From Rhodoferax_B ferrireducens_A (lineage in GTDB: Bacteria > Pseudomonadota > Gammaproteobacteria > Burkholderiales > Burkholderiaceae_C), in the NCBI RefSeq assembly GCF_031458075.1, contig NZ_JAVDXT010000008.1, forward strand, positions 3,541-67,540: a stretch of DNA of 64,000 bases, in the 5' to 3' direction. Every line of letters starts with the position of its first letter. Positions within the stretch are counted from its first letter, which is position 1. Positions 50,743 through 59,172 of this stretch are shown piece by piece. The translations under genes and the position numbers were made by a program. The notes beneath the pieces are model-generated. The model did not search any database. It had not been told where the DNA came from and saw nothing but the letters and a program-made list of their open reading frames with translations.

Positions 50743-51864
50743 TCATCCTGCCCGGCGTGCTTTGACCGCCTCGGACAGGATATCCAGCGTCTGCAGGGAT
50801 TGGTCCCAACCCAGGCAGGCATCTGTAATGCTACGGCCATATTCCAAGGATTGCTGGTCTGTTTTGCCAGGAGTGAACTTTTGTGCACCTTCGACCAGGT
50901 GGCTTTCCACCATCAGGCCGAAAACCTGGCGCGAACCACCGGCGACTTGCCCGGCGATGTCGCGCGCCACTTCGATCTGCTTTTCGTGCTGCTTGCTGCT
51001 GTTGGCATGGCTGCAATCGACCATCAGGGTGGCCGGCATCTTGGCGGCGGACAGCTCGGCACAGGCGGCAGCCACGCTGGCGGCATCGTAATTGGGCGCT
51101 TTGCCGCCGCGCAGGATCACGTGGCAGTCCTTGTTGCCATTGGTTTGCACGATGGCGACCTGGCCGTTCTTGTGCACCGACAGGAAGTGGTGGCCGCGGG
51201 CTGCTGCCTGGATGGCGTCGGTGGCGATGCGGATATTGCCATCGGTGCCGTTCTTGAAGCCGATAGGCGCGGACAGGCCGGAAGCCAGCTCGCGGTGCAC
51301 CTGGCTCTCGGTGGTGCGCGCGCCAATCGCGCCCCAGGCGATCAGGTCGCCGATGTACTGGGGCGAAATCACGTCCAGGAACTCGCTGCCGGCGGGCAAG
51401 CCCAGGCGGTTGATGTCGATCAGCAGTTGGCGGGCGATGCGCAGACCTTCGTCGATGCGGTAAGTTTCGTCCAGGTAGGGGTCGTTGATCAGGCCCTTCC
51501 AGCCCACGGTGGTGCGGGGCTTTTCGAAGTAGACGCGCATCACGATCTCCAGCGTGTCGGCGTATTTCTCACGCTGGGCCTTCAGGCGGCGCGCGTACTC
51601 CAGTGCCGCCATCGGGTCGTGGATGGAGCACGGGCCAATCACCACCAGCAGGCGGTCGTCGGTGCCGGCCATGATGTTGTGGATGTTCTTGCGGGTGGTG
51701 GTGATCAGCGATTCCACGGGTGTGCCGCGGATGGGGAAGAAGCGGATCAGATGTTCTGGAGGAGGTAGCACGGTAATGTCCTTGATGCGTTCGTCGTCGG
51801 TTTGGCTGGTTTTTTCGACGCTCGCATACCAGCTGTCGCTGGTGGGGTGGGCTTTGGCATTCAT
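50743..51864 (-). CDS. aroG: 3-deoxy-7-phosphoheptulonate (DAHP) synthase, class I
   Basis: First step of the shikimate pathway (PEP + erythrose 4-phosphate). It has 373 residues from ATG 51864 with AGGAG upstream. Motifs are LLVVIGPCSIHDPMAALEYA, MRVYFEKPRTTVGWKGLIND, GARTTESQVHRELASGLSAP, IGFKNGTDG, LRGGKAPNYD, MVDCSHANSSKQHEKQ and DACLGWDQS. This is the microbial class I alpha (AroF/G/H) type, which carries an N-terminal allosteric extension for aromatic feedback. It is preceded by a leader peptide and attenuator, so transcription should respond to charged aromatic tRNAs. Confidence 0.97.
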   Translation of the reverse strand: MNAKAHPTSDSWYASVEKTSQTDDERIKDITVLPPPEHLIRFFPIRGTPVESLITTTRKNIHNIMAGTDDRLLVVIGPCSIHDPMAALEYARRLKAQREKYADTLEIVMRVYFEKPRTTVGWKGLINDPYLDETYRIDEGLRIARQLLIDINRLGLPAGSEFLDVISPQYIGDLIAWGAIGARTTESQVHRELASGLSAPIGFKNGTDGNIRIATDAIQAAARGHHFLSVHKNGQVAIVQTNGNKDCHVILRGGKAPNYDAASVAAACAELSAAKMPATLMVDCSHANSSKQHEKQIEVARDIAGQVAGGSRQVFGLMVESHLVEGAQKFTPGKTDQQSLEYGRSITDACLGWDQSLQTLDILSEAVKARRAG

Positions 51865-51912
51865 GGGCTGCGCTCCTGTGGGTATAAAAATAAGTTGAAA
51901 AAATGGTGGGGC

Positions 51913-51952
51913 AAAAAAAAACCGCCGGAGTGGTGAGACTCCGGCGGTTTTT
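51913..51952 (-). terminator. Attenuator (intrinsic terminator) in the aroG leader
   Basis: Read on the minus strand: AAAAACCGCCGGAGT (51952-51938), a 6-nt loop, ACTCCGGCGGTTTTT (51931-51917), extending to a T9 run ending at 51913. It is a perfect 15-bp stem ending 49 nt before the aroG start codon. Its 5' arm CCGCCGG (51947-51941) can alternatively pair with CCGGCGG at 51996-51990, inside the last codons of the leader peptide, forming an antiterminator. Confidence 0.9.
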
Positions 51953-51985
51953 ATGAAGGGCTTTACTTGCTTACAGACACGCCTC

Positions 51986-52042
51986 TCATCCGCCGGGGAC
52001 CGAGAACCAAAAGTAAAAGTAGGCAAATACGTGCTGCTGCAT
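51986..52042 (-). CDS. aroG leader peptide (18 residues, aromatic-rich)
   Basis: Minus-strand ATG at 52042 to TGA at 51988-51986 encodes MQQHVFAYFYFWFSVPGG. Seven of residues 6-13 are Phe, Tyr or Trp (F6, Y8, F9, Y10, F11, W12, F13). It ends 33 nt before the attenuator stem, the layout of the pheA and trp leader peptides. I see no good Shine-Dalgarno sequence before the ATG. A weak TTAGCC-17-TACATT promoter immediately upstream could give an almost leaderless mRNA, but this is uncertain. The role is to stall ribosomes when aromatic aminoacyl-tRNA is scarce. Confidence 0.85.
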   Translation of the reverse strand: MQQHVFAYFYFWFSVPGG

Positions 52043-52092
52043 AGCGTTTCAATGTAACACAGAGATGGGTGTAGGCTAAACCGGGTAAGCCC

Positions 52093-53565
52093 TCAGGCCG
52101 TGCCGCCCACCGTCAAGCCGTCGATGCGCAGGGTCGGCTGGCCTACGCCCACCGGCACGCTCTGGCCCTCTTTGCCGCAGGTGCCGACGCCGGGATCGAG
52201 CTTCATGTCGTTGCCAATCATGCTGACTTTCTTCAGGCATTCGGGGCCGCTGCCGACAATGGTTGCGCCCTTCACCGGGTACTGGATCTTGCCGTTTTCC
52301 ACCCAGTAGGCTTCGCTGGCCGAGAACACAAACTTGCCCGAGGTGATGTCCACCTGGCCACCGCCGAAGTTGCTGGCGTACAAGCCCTTCTTGATGCTGG
52401 CGATGATTTCCTGCGGGTCTTTGTCGCCCCCCAGCATGTAGGTATTGGTCATGCGGGGCATCGGGATGTGCGCATAGCTCTCGCGCCGGCCGTTGCCGGT
52501 AGGCTTGACGCCCATCAGGCGCGCATTCATTGCGTCCTGGATGTAGCCCTTCAAGATGCCGTCTTCGATCAGCACATTGCGCTGGCTGGCGCAGCCTTCG
52601 TCGTCCACGTTCAGCGAACCACGGCGGTCGGCAATCGTGCCGTCGTCCAATACCGTCACGCCCTTGGCCGCGACACGCTGGCCGATGCGGCCGCTGAAGG
52701 CACTGGAGCCCTTGCGGTTGAAGTCGCCTTCCAGCCCATGGCCGATGGCTTCGTGCAACAGAATGCCGGGCCAGCCCGAGCCCAGCACCACCGTCATCAC
52801 GCCGGCCGGGGCCGGGCGGGACTCGAGGTTGGTCAGGGCTGCGTGCACGGCGGCATCCACGTATTCGTTGAGCATGGCGTCGTCAAAATAGGCCAGGCCG
52901 AAGCGGCCACCGCCGCCACCCGAGCCCATCTCGCGGCGCACCACGCCCTTGACCGTGGCCTCGGCGATCACCGTGACGCTCAGGCGCACCAGCGGGCGCA
53001 CATCGGCGGCCAGCGTGCCATCGGCACGGGCCACCATCACCACATCGTATTCCGCGGCCAGGCCGGCCATCACCTGGGCGACGCGCGGGTCTTTGGCACG
53101 GGCCAGTTTTTCCACCCGCTCCAGCAGCTTGACCTTGGCCGTGCTGTCCAGCGAGGCAATCGGGTCGACGCCAGGGTACAGGCTACGCCCTTTTGCTACT
53201 TTTTGTGTAGTTACCTTCGCACGCTTTGTCTGCGCTGCAGCCGAAATGGACCGCACAGTGCGGGCGGCATCCAGCAGCGAGGCCTCAGAGATATCGTCGG
53301 AATAGGCGAAGGCGGTTTTCTCGCCGCTGACGGCCCGTACGCCCACACCCTGGTCGATGCTGAAGGAACCGGTCTTGACGATGCCCTCCTCCAGGCTCCA
53401 GCCTTCGCTGCGGGTGTACTGGAAGTACAGATCGGCATCGTCCACCTTGTGGGCGGTGATTTCGGCCAGCGCGCGGCTGAGGTGGGCGGGCGTCAGACCA
53501 AAGGGCTCCAGCAGGAGCGATTGGGCAATGGCGAGGCGTTCGAGTGTGGGTTCGCGAGAGATCAT
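52093..53565 (-). CDS. tldD: Metalloprotease TldD
   Basis: Zinc protease that, with TldE/PmbA, matures peptides such as microcin B17 and helps degrade the CcdA antitoxin in E. coli. It has 490 residues. The zinc motif HEAIGHGLEGDFNRKG is at about 268-283, and GGGGGRFGLAYFDDAMLNEY and GVGTCGKEGQSVPVGVGQPT are characteristic. At about 53195-53245 an AT-richer stretch encodes AKVTTQKVAKG; its CTACACAAAAAGTAGC resembles the repeat arm CTACAAAAATAGTAGC of copy G. It is 61 bp downstream of rodA. Confidence 0.96.
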   Translation of the reverse strand: MISREPTLERLAIAQSLLLEPFGLTPAHLSRALAEITAHKVDDADLYFQYTRSEGWSLEEGIVKTGSFSIDQGVGVRAVSGEKTAFAYSDDISEASLLDAARTVRSISAAAQTKRAKVTTQKVAKGRSLYPGVDPIASLDSTAKVKLLERVEKLARAKDPRVAQVMAGLAAEYDVVMVARADGTLAADVRPLVRLSVTVIAEATVKGVVRREMGSGGGGGRFGLAYFDDAMLNEYVDAAVHAALTNLESRPAPAGVMTVVLGSGWPGILLHEAIGHGLEGDFNRKGSSAFSGRIGQRVAAKGVTVLDDGTIADRRGSLNVDDEGCASQRNVLIEDGILKGYIQDAMNARLMGVKPTGNGRRESYAHIPMPRMTNTYMLGGDKDPQEIIASIKKGLYASNFGGGQVDITSGKFVFSASEAYWVENGKIQYPVKGATIVGSGPECLKKVSMIGNDMKLDPGVGTCGKEGQSVPVGVGQPTLRIDGLTVGGTA

Positions 53566-53626
53566 CGGGCCATTTTAGGCTTGGCCCAAGGCCGGCGTTG
53601 TGCCATCGGCCATACCCCGCCGCGAC

Positions 53627-54781
53627 TCAGGATTGCACCAGGCGCCGCGCCTTGGCAATCGACATCAAAATCCCCAGCCCCAGCCCCAGCGTGACCATGG
53701 CGGTACCGCCGTAGCTGATGAAGGGCAAGGGCACACCCACCACCGGCAAGATGCCGCTGACCATGCCCATATTGACGAAGGCGTAGGTAAAAAAGATCAG
53801 CGTCACGCTGCCCGCCAGCAGGCGCGAGAACATGGTCGGCGCATCCATCGCAATCACCAGGCCGCGCAGCACCAGAAACAGGAAGCCGGCGATCAGCAGC
53901 AGGTTGCCGATCAGGCCGAACTCTTCGGAAAAGGCGGCAAAGATGAAGTCGGTGGTGCGCTCGGGGATGAATTCCAGATGGGTTTGCGTACCCTGCATGA
54001 AGCCCTTGCCCGTCACCCCGCCCGAGCCGATGGCGATCATGCCCTGGATGATGTGAAAGCCCTTGCCCAGCGGGTCGCGGCTCGGGTCCAGCAGCGTGCA
54101 GATGCGTTGCTGCTGGTAGTCGTGCAGCACCACCCAACGTACGCCGTCGGCACACAGCGCCGGCTCGTTCCAGACCAGCAGGCCTATGCCTACCAGCCCC
54201 AGCAGCACCGGCGGCACGATCAGCTTCCAGCTCAGGCCGGCAAAAAACAGCACCGACAAGCCGGTGGTCATGACCAGAATCGCCGTGCCCAGATCGGGCT
54301 GTTTGACGATCAACGCCACCGGCACGGCCAGCAGCAAGCCCCCGACCAGAAAGTCCAGCGGCCGCAGCTGACCTTCGCGCCGCTGGAACCACCAGGCCAG
54401 CATCAAGGGCATGGCGATCTTCAAAATTTCGCTGGGCTGGATGATGATGCCCAGGTTCAGCCAGCGCCGCGCGCCCTTCTTGGTGATGCCAAAAATGGCC
54501 ACCGCAATCAGCAGGGCCACGCCTAGGGTGTACATCGGCACCGCCAGCGCCATCAGGCGCTGTGGCGGGATTTGCGCCACCACGAACAGAATCGTGCCGG
54601 CCAGCAGCATATTGCGGCCGTGGTCCACGAAGCGCGTGCCGTGGTCGTAGCCCGACGAATACATGGTGAGCAGGCCTGCGCAGACCAGCATGAACACCGC
54701 AAACGCCAGCGGCCCGTCAAAGCCACGGAACATGGGCATGACACGCTGCCACAGCGGGGATTTTTCAAAAACGACAGACAT
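53627..54781 (-). CDS. rodA: Rod-shape peptidoglycan glycosyltransferase RodA (SEDS family)
   Basis: Polymerises lipid II in the elongasome with a class B PBP (PBP2/MrdA). It has 384 residues and about ten transmembrane segments. SEDS motifs are GARRWLNLGIIIQPSEILKI, VALIVKQPDLGTAILV, the catalytic-region SRDPLGKGFHIIQGMIAIGS, FIPERTTDFIFAAFSEEFGL and PLPFISYGGTAMVTLGLGLG. No mrdA is in the window; it should lie elsewhere, although in many relatives mreBCD-mrdA-rodA are adjacent. It lies between the GGDEF gene and tldD on the same strand. Confidence 0.97.
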   Translation of the reverse strand: MSVVFEKSPLWQRVMPMFRGFDGPLAFAVFMLVCAGLLTMYSSGYDHGTRFVDHGRNMLLAGTILFVVAQIPPQRLMALAVPMYTLGVALLIAVAIFGITKKGARRWLNLGIIIQPSEILKIAMPLMLAWWFQRREGQLRPLDFLVGGLLLAVPVALIVKQPDLGTAILVMTTGLSVLFFAGLSWKLIVPPVLLGLVGIGLLVWNEPALCADGVRWVVLHDYQQQRICTLLDPSRDPLGKGFHIIQGMIAIGSGGVTGKGFMQGTQTHLEFIPERTTDFIFAAFSEEFGLIGNLLLIAGFLFLVLRGLVIAMDAPTMFSRLLAGSVTLIFFTYAFVNMGMVSGILPVVGVPLPFISYGGTAMVTLGLGLGILMSIAKARRLVQS

Positions 54782-54833
54782 ACCGGATTATCGCGCTGGC
54801 AACGAACCAGCCCCCAACATTCAGCGGGAACAC

Positions 54834-56399
54834 CTACCCGGCCAGCACGCGGTTCTTGCCGGTGCGCTTGGCCAGGTACATGGCCTGGTCGGCGCGCTTG
54901 ATGCAGTCCACGCCCGACTCACCGGTGGCCAGCTGCGCCACGCCGGCGCTGAAGGTGATCAACACCTTCTGGTTGTCGCGCAGAAAGAACTTCTTGGTCA
55001 GTTCACGCTGCAAGCGGGTCAGGGCAAGCACCCCCAGCTCCAGCCCGGTATCGGGCAGCACGATCACAAACTCTTCGCCGCCAAACCGGGCCAGGGTGTC
55101 CTGGGGCCGCATGGAAGCACGGGTCACGTCGGCCAGATGGGTCAAGGCGGCGTCGCCGGCTTCGTGGCCCAGGTCGTCGTTGAGCTTCTTGAAGTTGTCG
55201 ATGTCGAGCAGCGCCAGGCACAGCGGCGTGTCTTTGCGCATGGCCCGGGAAATTTCGCGCTGGATGGCTTCGTCCAGGCCGCGGCGGTTCAGGGCACCGG
55301 TCAAGGGGTCGTGCCGTGCCTGGGCGCTGACCCGGTCCAGCTCCAGATGCAGTTTGCTGATTTCGGCCTCGGCCTGCTCGGTTTTATCGCGCATGAACTG
55401 CAGCTGCTCGCGCGAATTCTGGGTGTCCAGCGCCATGCTGCGGGTGGCGCTGAGCGCGCTTTGCAGCACCGGCGCCAATTCTTCTATCGATGTGACCTGC
55501 TCGATCTGGCGCGCGCACTCTTCGATCCGCACCTGGTAGACGCCGCTGGATTCGCCCATCAGGGACAGCCGGTCGACAAACGCCACCAGCAGCTCGCGCA
55601 TCTGGGTCTGTGCCTCGTGCGCCCGGGTTTTGGCCTCGGCCTGCTTGGCAATCACATCGACCAGACGCCGCTGCACGTCGTCCAGCCGGCGCAGGCTCAA
55701 TGGCGGGGTCGAGGCCTCCATCAGCGCATCGATCTGGCCCTTGAGCCACTGGTCGTCTATGCAGAGCTCACCGATGTTGGTGAACACCAGGTGCAAGAGC
55801 TGCAGCAGCACGATCTTGATTTCAGCCTGGTCCTCGGCGGTGAACGACAGGCGGTGGCTGAAGTTGGCCAGCATGGTCTTGGTGCGCGGCAGGTCGGGCA
55901 CCGGCTGGCGGATGAAGGCCAGCAGCTCGCGGGCCTGCTCGAGAAAGCGGTCGTCGTCGGTGCCCAGGGCCGGCAGCGCGTTGTCGATCAGGCGCGCGAT
56001 CTGCTCCATGAATTCGGGGGTCAGCGCCGGGTTGCTATGCGGGCTGGCAGCCAGGGGTGCCAGCCCGCTGTCCGATACCGTGGGTGCCACCATGCCGAAG
56101 CCGGCGTAGCCCACCAAGGCGTTTTGCACACCCTCCCAGCTGCGCTGGGAAATCGCCGACTCCAGCAGGCCACATTGCTTTTGCTGGCCCGGGTTCTTGG
56201 CGGGCAGGGCGGCCGAGATTTGCCGCAGCCGGTCAAACGGGAAATGGGCCGGGGGCAGGGTGCCAGCCACCTCGTGGTACAGGGCTTGGTAGTTCTCAGG
56301 CGTAGGCGCCAGCTTTTTGAGACTCAGCTGCTTGAATGTTTCGCGCGCAATTTCACTAGGAGATCGATCAGCCATGGGACTCGCAGTTAAATCTGTCAT
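54834..56399 (-). CDS. Diguanylate cyclase (GGDEF domain) with long helical N terminus
   Basis: 521 residues from ATG 56399 (an in-frame GTG lies at 56405). The first about 330 residues are helical, with no transmembrane segment, and include a coiled coil just before the catalytic domain (FMRDKTEQAEAEISKLHLEL). The GGDEF domain (about 360-515) has the active-site loop RFGGEEFVIVLPD at about 437 and LLDIDNFKKLNDDLGHEAGD. The RxxD inhibitory site 5 residues before GGEEF is absent (ASMRPQDTLARFGG), so allosteric product inhibition is not expected. It makes c-di-GMP by family; it is divergent from yqiA. Confidence 0.92.
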   Translation of the reverse strand: MTDLTASPMADRSPSEIARETFKQLSLKKLAPTPENYQALYHEVAGTLPPAHFPFDRLRQISAALPAKNPGQQKQCGLLESAISQRSWEGVQNALVGYAGFGMVAPTVSDSGLAPLAASPHSNPALTPEFMEQIARLIDNALPALGTDDDRFLEQARELLAFIRQPVPDLPRTKTMLANFSHRLSFTAEDQAEIKIVLLQLLHLVFTNIGELCIDDQWLKGQIDALMEASTPPLSLRRLDDVQRRLVDVIAKQAEAKTRAHEAQTQMRELLVAFVDRLSLMGESSGVYQVRIEECARQIEQVTSIEELAPVLQSALSATRSMALDTQNSREQLQFMRDKTEQAEAEISKLHLELDRVSAQARHDPLTGALNRRGLDEAIQREISRAMRKDTPLCLALLDIDNFKKLNDDLGHEAGDAALTHLADVTRASMRPQDTLARFGGEEFVIVLPDTGLELGVLALTRLQRELTKKFFLRDNQKVLITFSAGVAQLATGESGVDCIKRADQAMYLAKRTGKNRVLAG

Positions 56400-56487
56400 G
56401 GGCACTCGCCCCCAAAGACGCTGATCGTATCTGGTAAACCCGGCAAATCCAAGGCAAGAAACCGCTTATGTTTGCTAGCATTAGCTT

Positions 56488-57078
56488 ATGCCTGTCACCC
56501 ATTTGCTGTACCTCCACGGCTTTCGCTCGTCGCCCCAATCGGCCAAGGCCCGGCAGGTGGCGCAACGGGTGCAAACCCAGCACCCCGCCGTCACCTGGTG
56601 GTGTCCGCAACTGCCGCCATCCCCGCAGGCGGCCATGGCCCTGGTGCAGCAAGGCATTGCCGACTGGCCGCGGCCAACCATGGCCGTGATCGGTTCGTCC
56701 CTGGGCGGCTTTTATGCCACCTGGGTGGCAGAGCACACCGGCTGCAAATCGGTGCTGCTGAATCCCGCGGTAGACCCAGCGCGGGACCTGGCCAGGTACA
56801 TCGGCGAGCAGACCAGCTGGCAAAACCCCGAAGAGCGGTTTTTCTTCGAACCCGCCTTTATTGGCGAGTTGCAGGCCCTGACCCTGCACAACCAGCCCCC
56901 ACCCGAGCGCTGCCGGACCATCATCGCCAAGGGCGACGAGGTGCTGGACTGGCGCGAAATGGCAGCCCGCTACGCCAGCGCCCAGCCCCTGCTGCTGGAG
57001 GGCGGCGACCACGCCCTGAGCGACTTCGACGCGCATATCGACGGCATATTTGCGTTTCTTGACCTGCTCAGCATCTGA
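56488..57078 (+). CDS. yqiA: YqiA/YcfP-family alpha/beta-hydrolase (esterase)
   Basis: 196 residues. The oxyanion region LLYLHGFRSSPQSAKA, nucleophile elbow GSSLGGFYATWVAE (Ser71), acid residue in KGDEVLDW and catalytic His in EGGDHALSDF make a complete triad. YqiA-type enzymes hydrolyse short acyl-CoA or ester substrates; the physiological substrate is unknown. It is followed 45 bp later by the RNase II-family gene on the same strand. Confidence 0.9.
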   Translation: MPVTHLLYLHGFRSSPQSAKARQVAQRVQTQHPAVTWWCPQLPPSPQAAMALVQQGIADWPRPTMAVIGSSLGGFYATWVAEHTGCKSVLLNPAVDPARDLARYIGEQTSWQNPEERFFFEPAFIGELQALTLHNQPPPERCRTIIAKGDEVLDWREMAARYASAQPLLLEGGDHALSDFDAHIDGIFAFLDLLSI

Positions 57079-57123
57079 GCGCCAAATCGGACCGGCCGCG
57101 CCGCATGGGAGAATTCGGCCCAT

Positions 57124-59172
57124 ATGTTTGCATTATTTGAAGAAGCCGGAAAATTCATGGCCGGGCGCATCCTGTCCGAAGCGGAGTCCTCCGCCCAGGT
57201 CGAGCTCGACAGCGGCAAGCGGGTCAAGGTCAAGGCCGCCAACCTGCTGCTGAAGTTCGACAAGCCGACGCCTGCGGTCCTGCTGCGCGACGCCCAGCTG
57301 GTGGCCGCCGATATCGAGCTGGAAATGGCCTGGGAATTCGCGCCCGAGGACGATTTCGGCTTTGCCGACCTGGCGCGTGACTATTTCAGCGACAAAGCCA
57401 CGCTGGAGCAGCAAACCGCCATGCTGCTGCGCCTGTTCGAGGCGCCGCACTACTTCCGCCGCGCCGGCAAGGGGCGCTTCCGCAAGGCTCCGGCCGAAAT
57501 CCTGCAACTGGCGCTGGCCGCGATCGAAAAGAAGCAGCAGATTGCTATCCAAATTGCGGCCTGGGCGGAGGAGCTCAGCCAGGGCCAGTGCCCGCCCGCT
57601 GTGCGTGAGCAGCTATACAAAATACTCTTTAAACCCGATAAAAACGGCCCTGAGTACAAGGCCGTGGTCGAAGCCTCCCGCGCCACCCACAAGGCGCCAT
57701 TGGTGCTGCTGCAGCATGCCGGCGCCATCGACTCGCCCTACCAGTTCCACTGGCGGCGCTTTCTGCTGGAGAACTTCCCCAAGGGCACGGGCTTCCCCGC
57801 GCTGGAAGCGCCGCAAATCCTCGACGATTTGCCGCTGTCCACGGCGCAGGCCTTCTCCATCGACGATTCGCAAACCACCGAGATCGACGACGCGCTGTCG
57901 GTGCAGGGCCTGGGCAGCGGCACGGTCACCCTGGGCATCCACATCGCCGCGCCCGGCCTGGCCGTCAGCCCCGGCAGCGCCATCGACCAATTGGGCCGCG
58001 CCCGCCTGTCCACCGTCTACATGCCGGGCTACAAGCTGACCATGCTGCCCGATGCCGTGGTGCAGCACTACACGCTGCAGGAGGGCCGCGACTGCCCGGC
58101 CGTGTCGCTGTACGTCACGCTGGACGAGGCGACGCTGGAAATCAGCGCCACCGAAACCCGGCTGGAACGGGTCCGCATCGCCGCCAACCTGCGCCACGAC
58201 CAGCTCGACACCTTGGTGACGGCCGAATGGCTGGAGAACCCTGCGTTTGAGCATGAAAATGGCAGTGCAAGCATACCGATGCAGCGCGAGCAGCTATCAT
58301 TTTTATACCGCCTCGCAAAACATCTGAAAGCCCAGCGCGAAGTGGTGCGCGGCAAGCCGGAGAACTTCAACCGGCCGGACTACAACTTCAAGCTGGTTGG
58401 CAAGGACGGCGACGAACCCGCGGGTACCGAGCAGGTGCAAATCACCACCCGCCAGCGCGGTGCCCCCCTGGACCTGATGGTGGCCGAGGCCATGATCCTG
58501 GCCAACAGCACCTGGGGCCAGTGGATGGCCGAGAACGGCGTGCCCGGCATCTACCGCAGCCAGGCCAGCCTGCTGCCCGGGGTGAAAGTGCGCATGGGCA
58601 CCAAGGCGCTGCCGCACGCCGGCATCGGCGTCAAAAGCTATGCCTGGAGCACCTCGCCCTTACGCCGCTATACCGACCTGGTGAACCAGTGGCAGATCAT
58701 CGCCTGCGCCCGCCACGGCAAGACCGCCGCGCTGGCCGCGCCATTCAAGCCCAAGGACGCTGACCTGTTCTCCATCATCTCGATGTTTGACGCAGCCTAC
58801 GCCACCTACAACGGCTACCAGGGTGCGATGGAACGCTTCTGGACGCTGAAGTACCTGCAGCAGAACGGCATTACCGAAATCATTGGCAGCGTCTTCAAGG
58901 ACGGCATGGTGCGGGCCGACAGCCTGCCGCTGGTGTTGCCGGTGCTGGGCGACGCGCCGCGCGGCGCCAAGGTGCGGGTCAAGCTGGGCGACATCGACGA
59001 AATCACGCTGGACATCAGCGGCACCGTGGTCGAGCGGCTCGACACCCCGGTCGAAACCGTGGACGACGCACCGGCCGAAGACGAAGAAGACGACACCGCG
59101 GCCGGGCCGATTGCCATTGCCGTCGACATGAACGAAGCCGAAGCGGCCCCGGCCACTGATATAGCACCGTGA
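57124..59172 (+). CDS. RNase II/RNB-family 3'-5' exoribonuclease
   Basis: 682 residues. A short N-terminal RNA-binding domain (GRILSEAESSAQVELDSGKR) precedes the RNB domain, with active-site aspartates in FSIDDSQTTEIDDALSV (about 241-257) and STVYMPGYKLTMLPD. LRRYTDLVNQWQIIA follows, then an S1-like region and an acidic tail EDEEDDTAAG. It is shorter than RNase R and lacks its basic tail. Two stretches, about 57583-57640 and 58255-58310, are AT-richer and match the dispersed repeat in reverse orientation, yet the frame stays open and lies outside the catalytic core. The TonB gene starts in its stop (GTGA). Confidence 0.93.
   Translation: MFALFEEAGKFMAGRILSEAESSAQVELDSGKRVKVKAANLLLKFDKPTPAVLLRDAQLVAADIELEMAWEFAPEDDFGFADLARDYFSDKATLEQQTAMLLRLFEAPHYFRRAGKGRFRKAPAEILQLALAAIEKKQQIAIQIAAWAEELSQGQCPPAVREQLYKILFKPDKNGPEYKAVVEASRATHKAPLVLLQHAGAIDSPYQFHWRRFLLENFPKGTGFPALEAPQILDDLPLSTAQAFSIDDSQTTEIDDALSVQGLGSGTVTLGIHIAAPGLAVSPGSAIDQLGRARLSTVYMPGYKLTMLPDAVVQHYTLQEGRDCPAVSLYVTLDEATLEISATETRLERVRIAANLRHDQLDTLVTAEWLENPAFEHENGSASIPMQREQLSFLYRLAKHLKAQREVVRGKPENFNRPDYNFKLVGKDGDEPAGTEQVQITTRQRGAPLDLMVAEAMILANSTWGQWMAENGVPGIYRSQASLLPGVKVRMGTKALPHAGIGVKSYAWSTSPLRRYTDLVNQWQIIACARHGKTAALAAPFKPKDADLFSIISMFDAAYATYNGYQGAMERFWTLKYLQQNGITEIIGSVFKDGMVRADSLPLVLPVLGDAPRGAKVRVKLGDIDEITLDISGTVVERLDTPVETVDDAPAEDEEDDTAAGPIAIAVDMNEAEAAPATDIAP
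57583..57640 (-). repeat. Dispersed repeat, in-frame copy 1 inside the RNase II-family gene
   Basis: Read on the minus strand: GAGTATTTTGTATAGCTGCT, CACGCACAGCGGGCG, GGCACTGGCC. It aligns with copy E as A-AAAA-ATAGCTGCTCACGC...GC-CTA-GGCC. It encodes REQLYKILFKP on the plus strand. Confidence 0.55.
58255..58310 (-). repeat. Dispersed repeat, in-frame copy 2 inside the RNase II-family gene
   Basis: Read on the minus strand: TATAAAAATGATAGCTGCTC, GCGCTGCATCGGTATGCTTG, CACTGCCATTTTC. GATAGCTGCTCGCGC is identical to 15 bases of copy C. It encodes ENGSASIPMQREQLSFLY on the plus strand. Confidence 0.65.
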
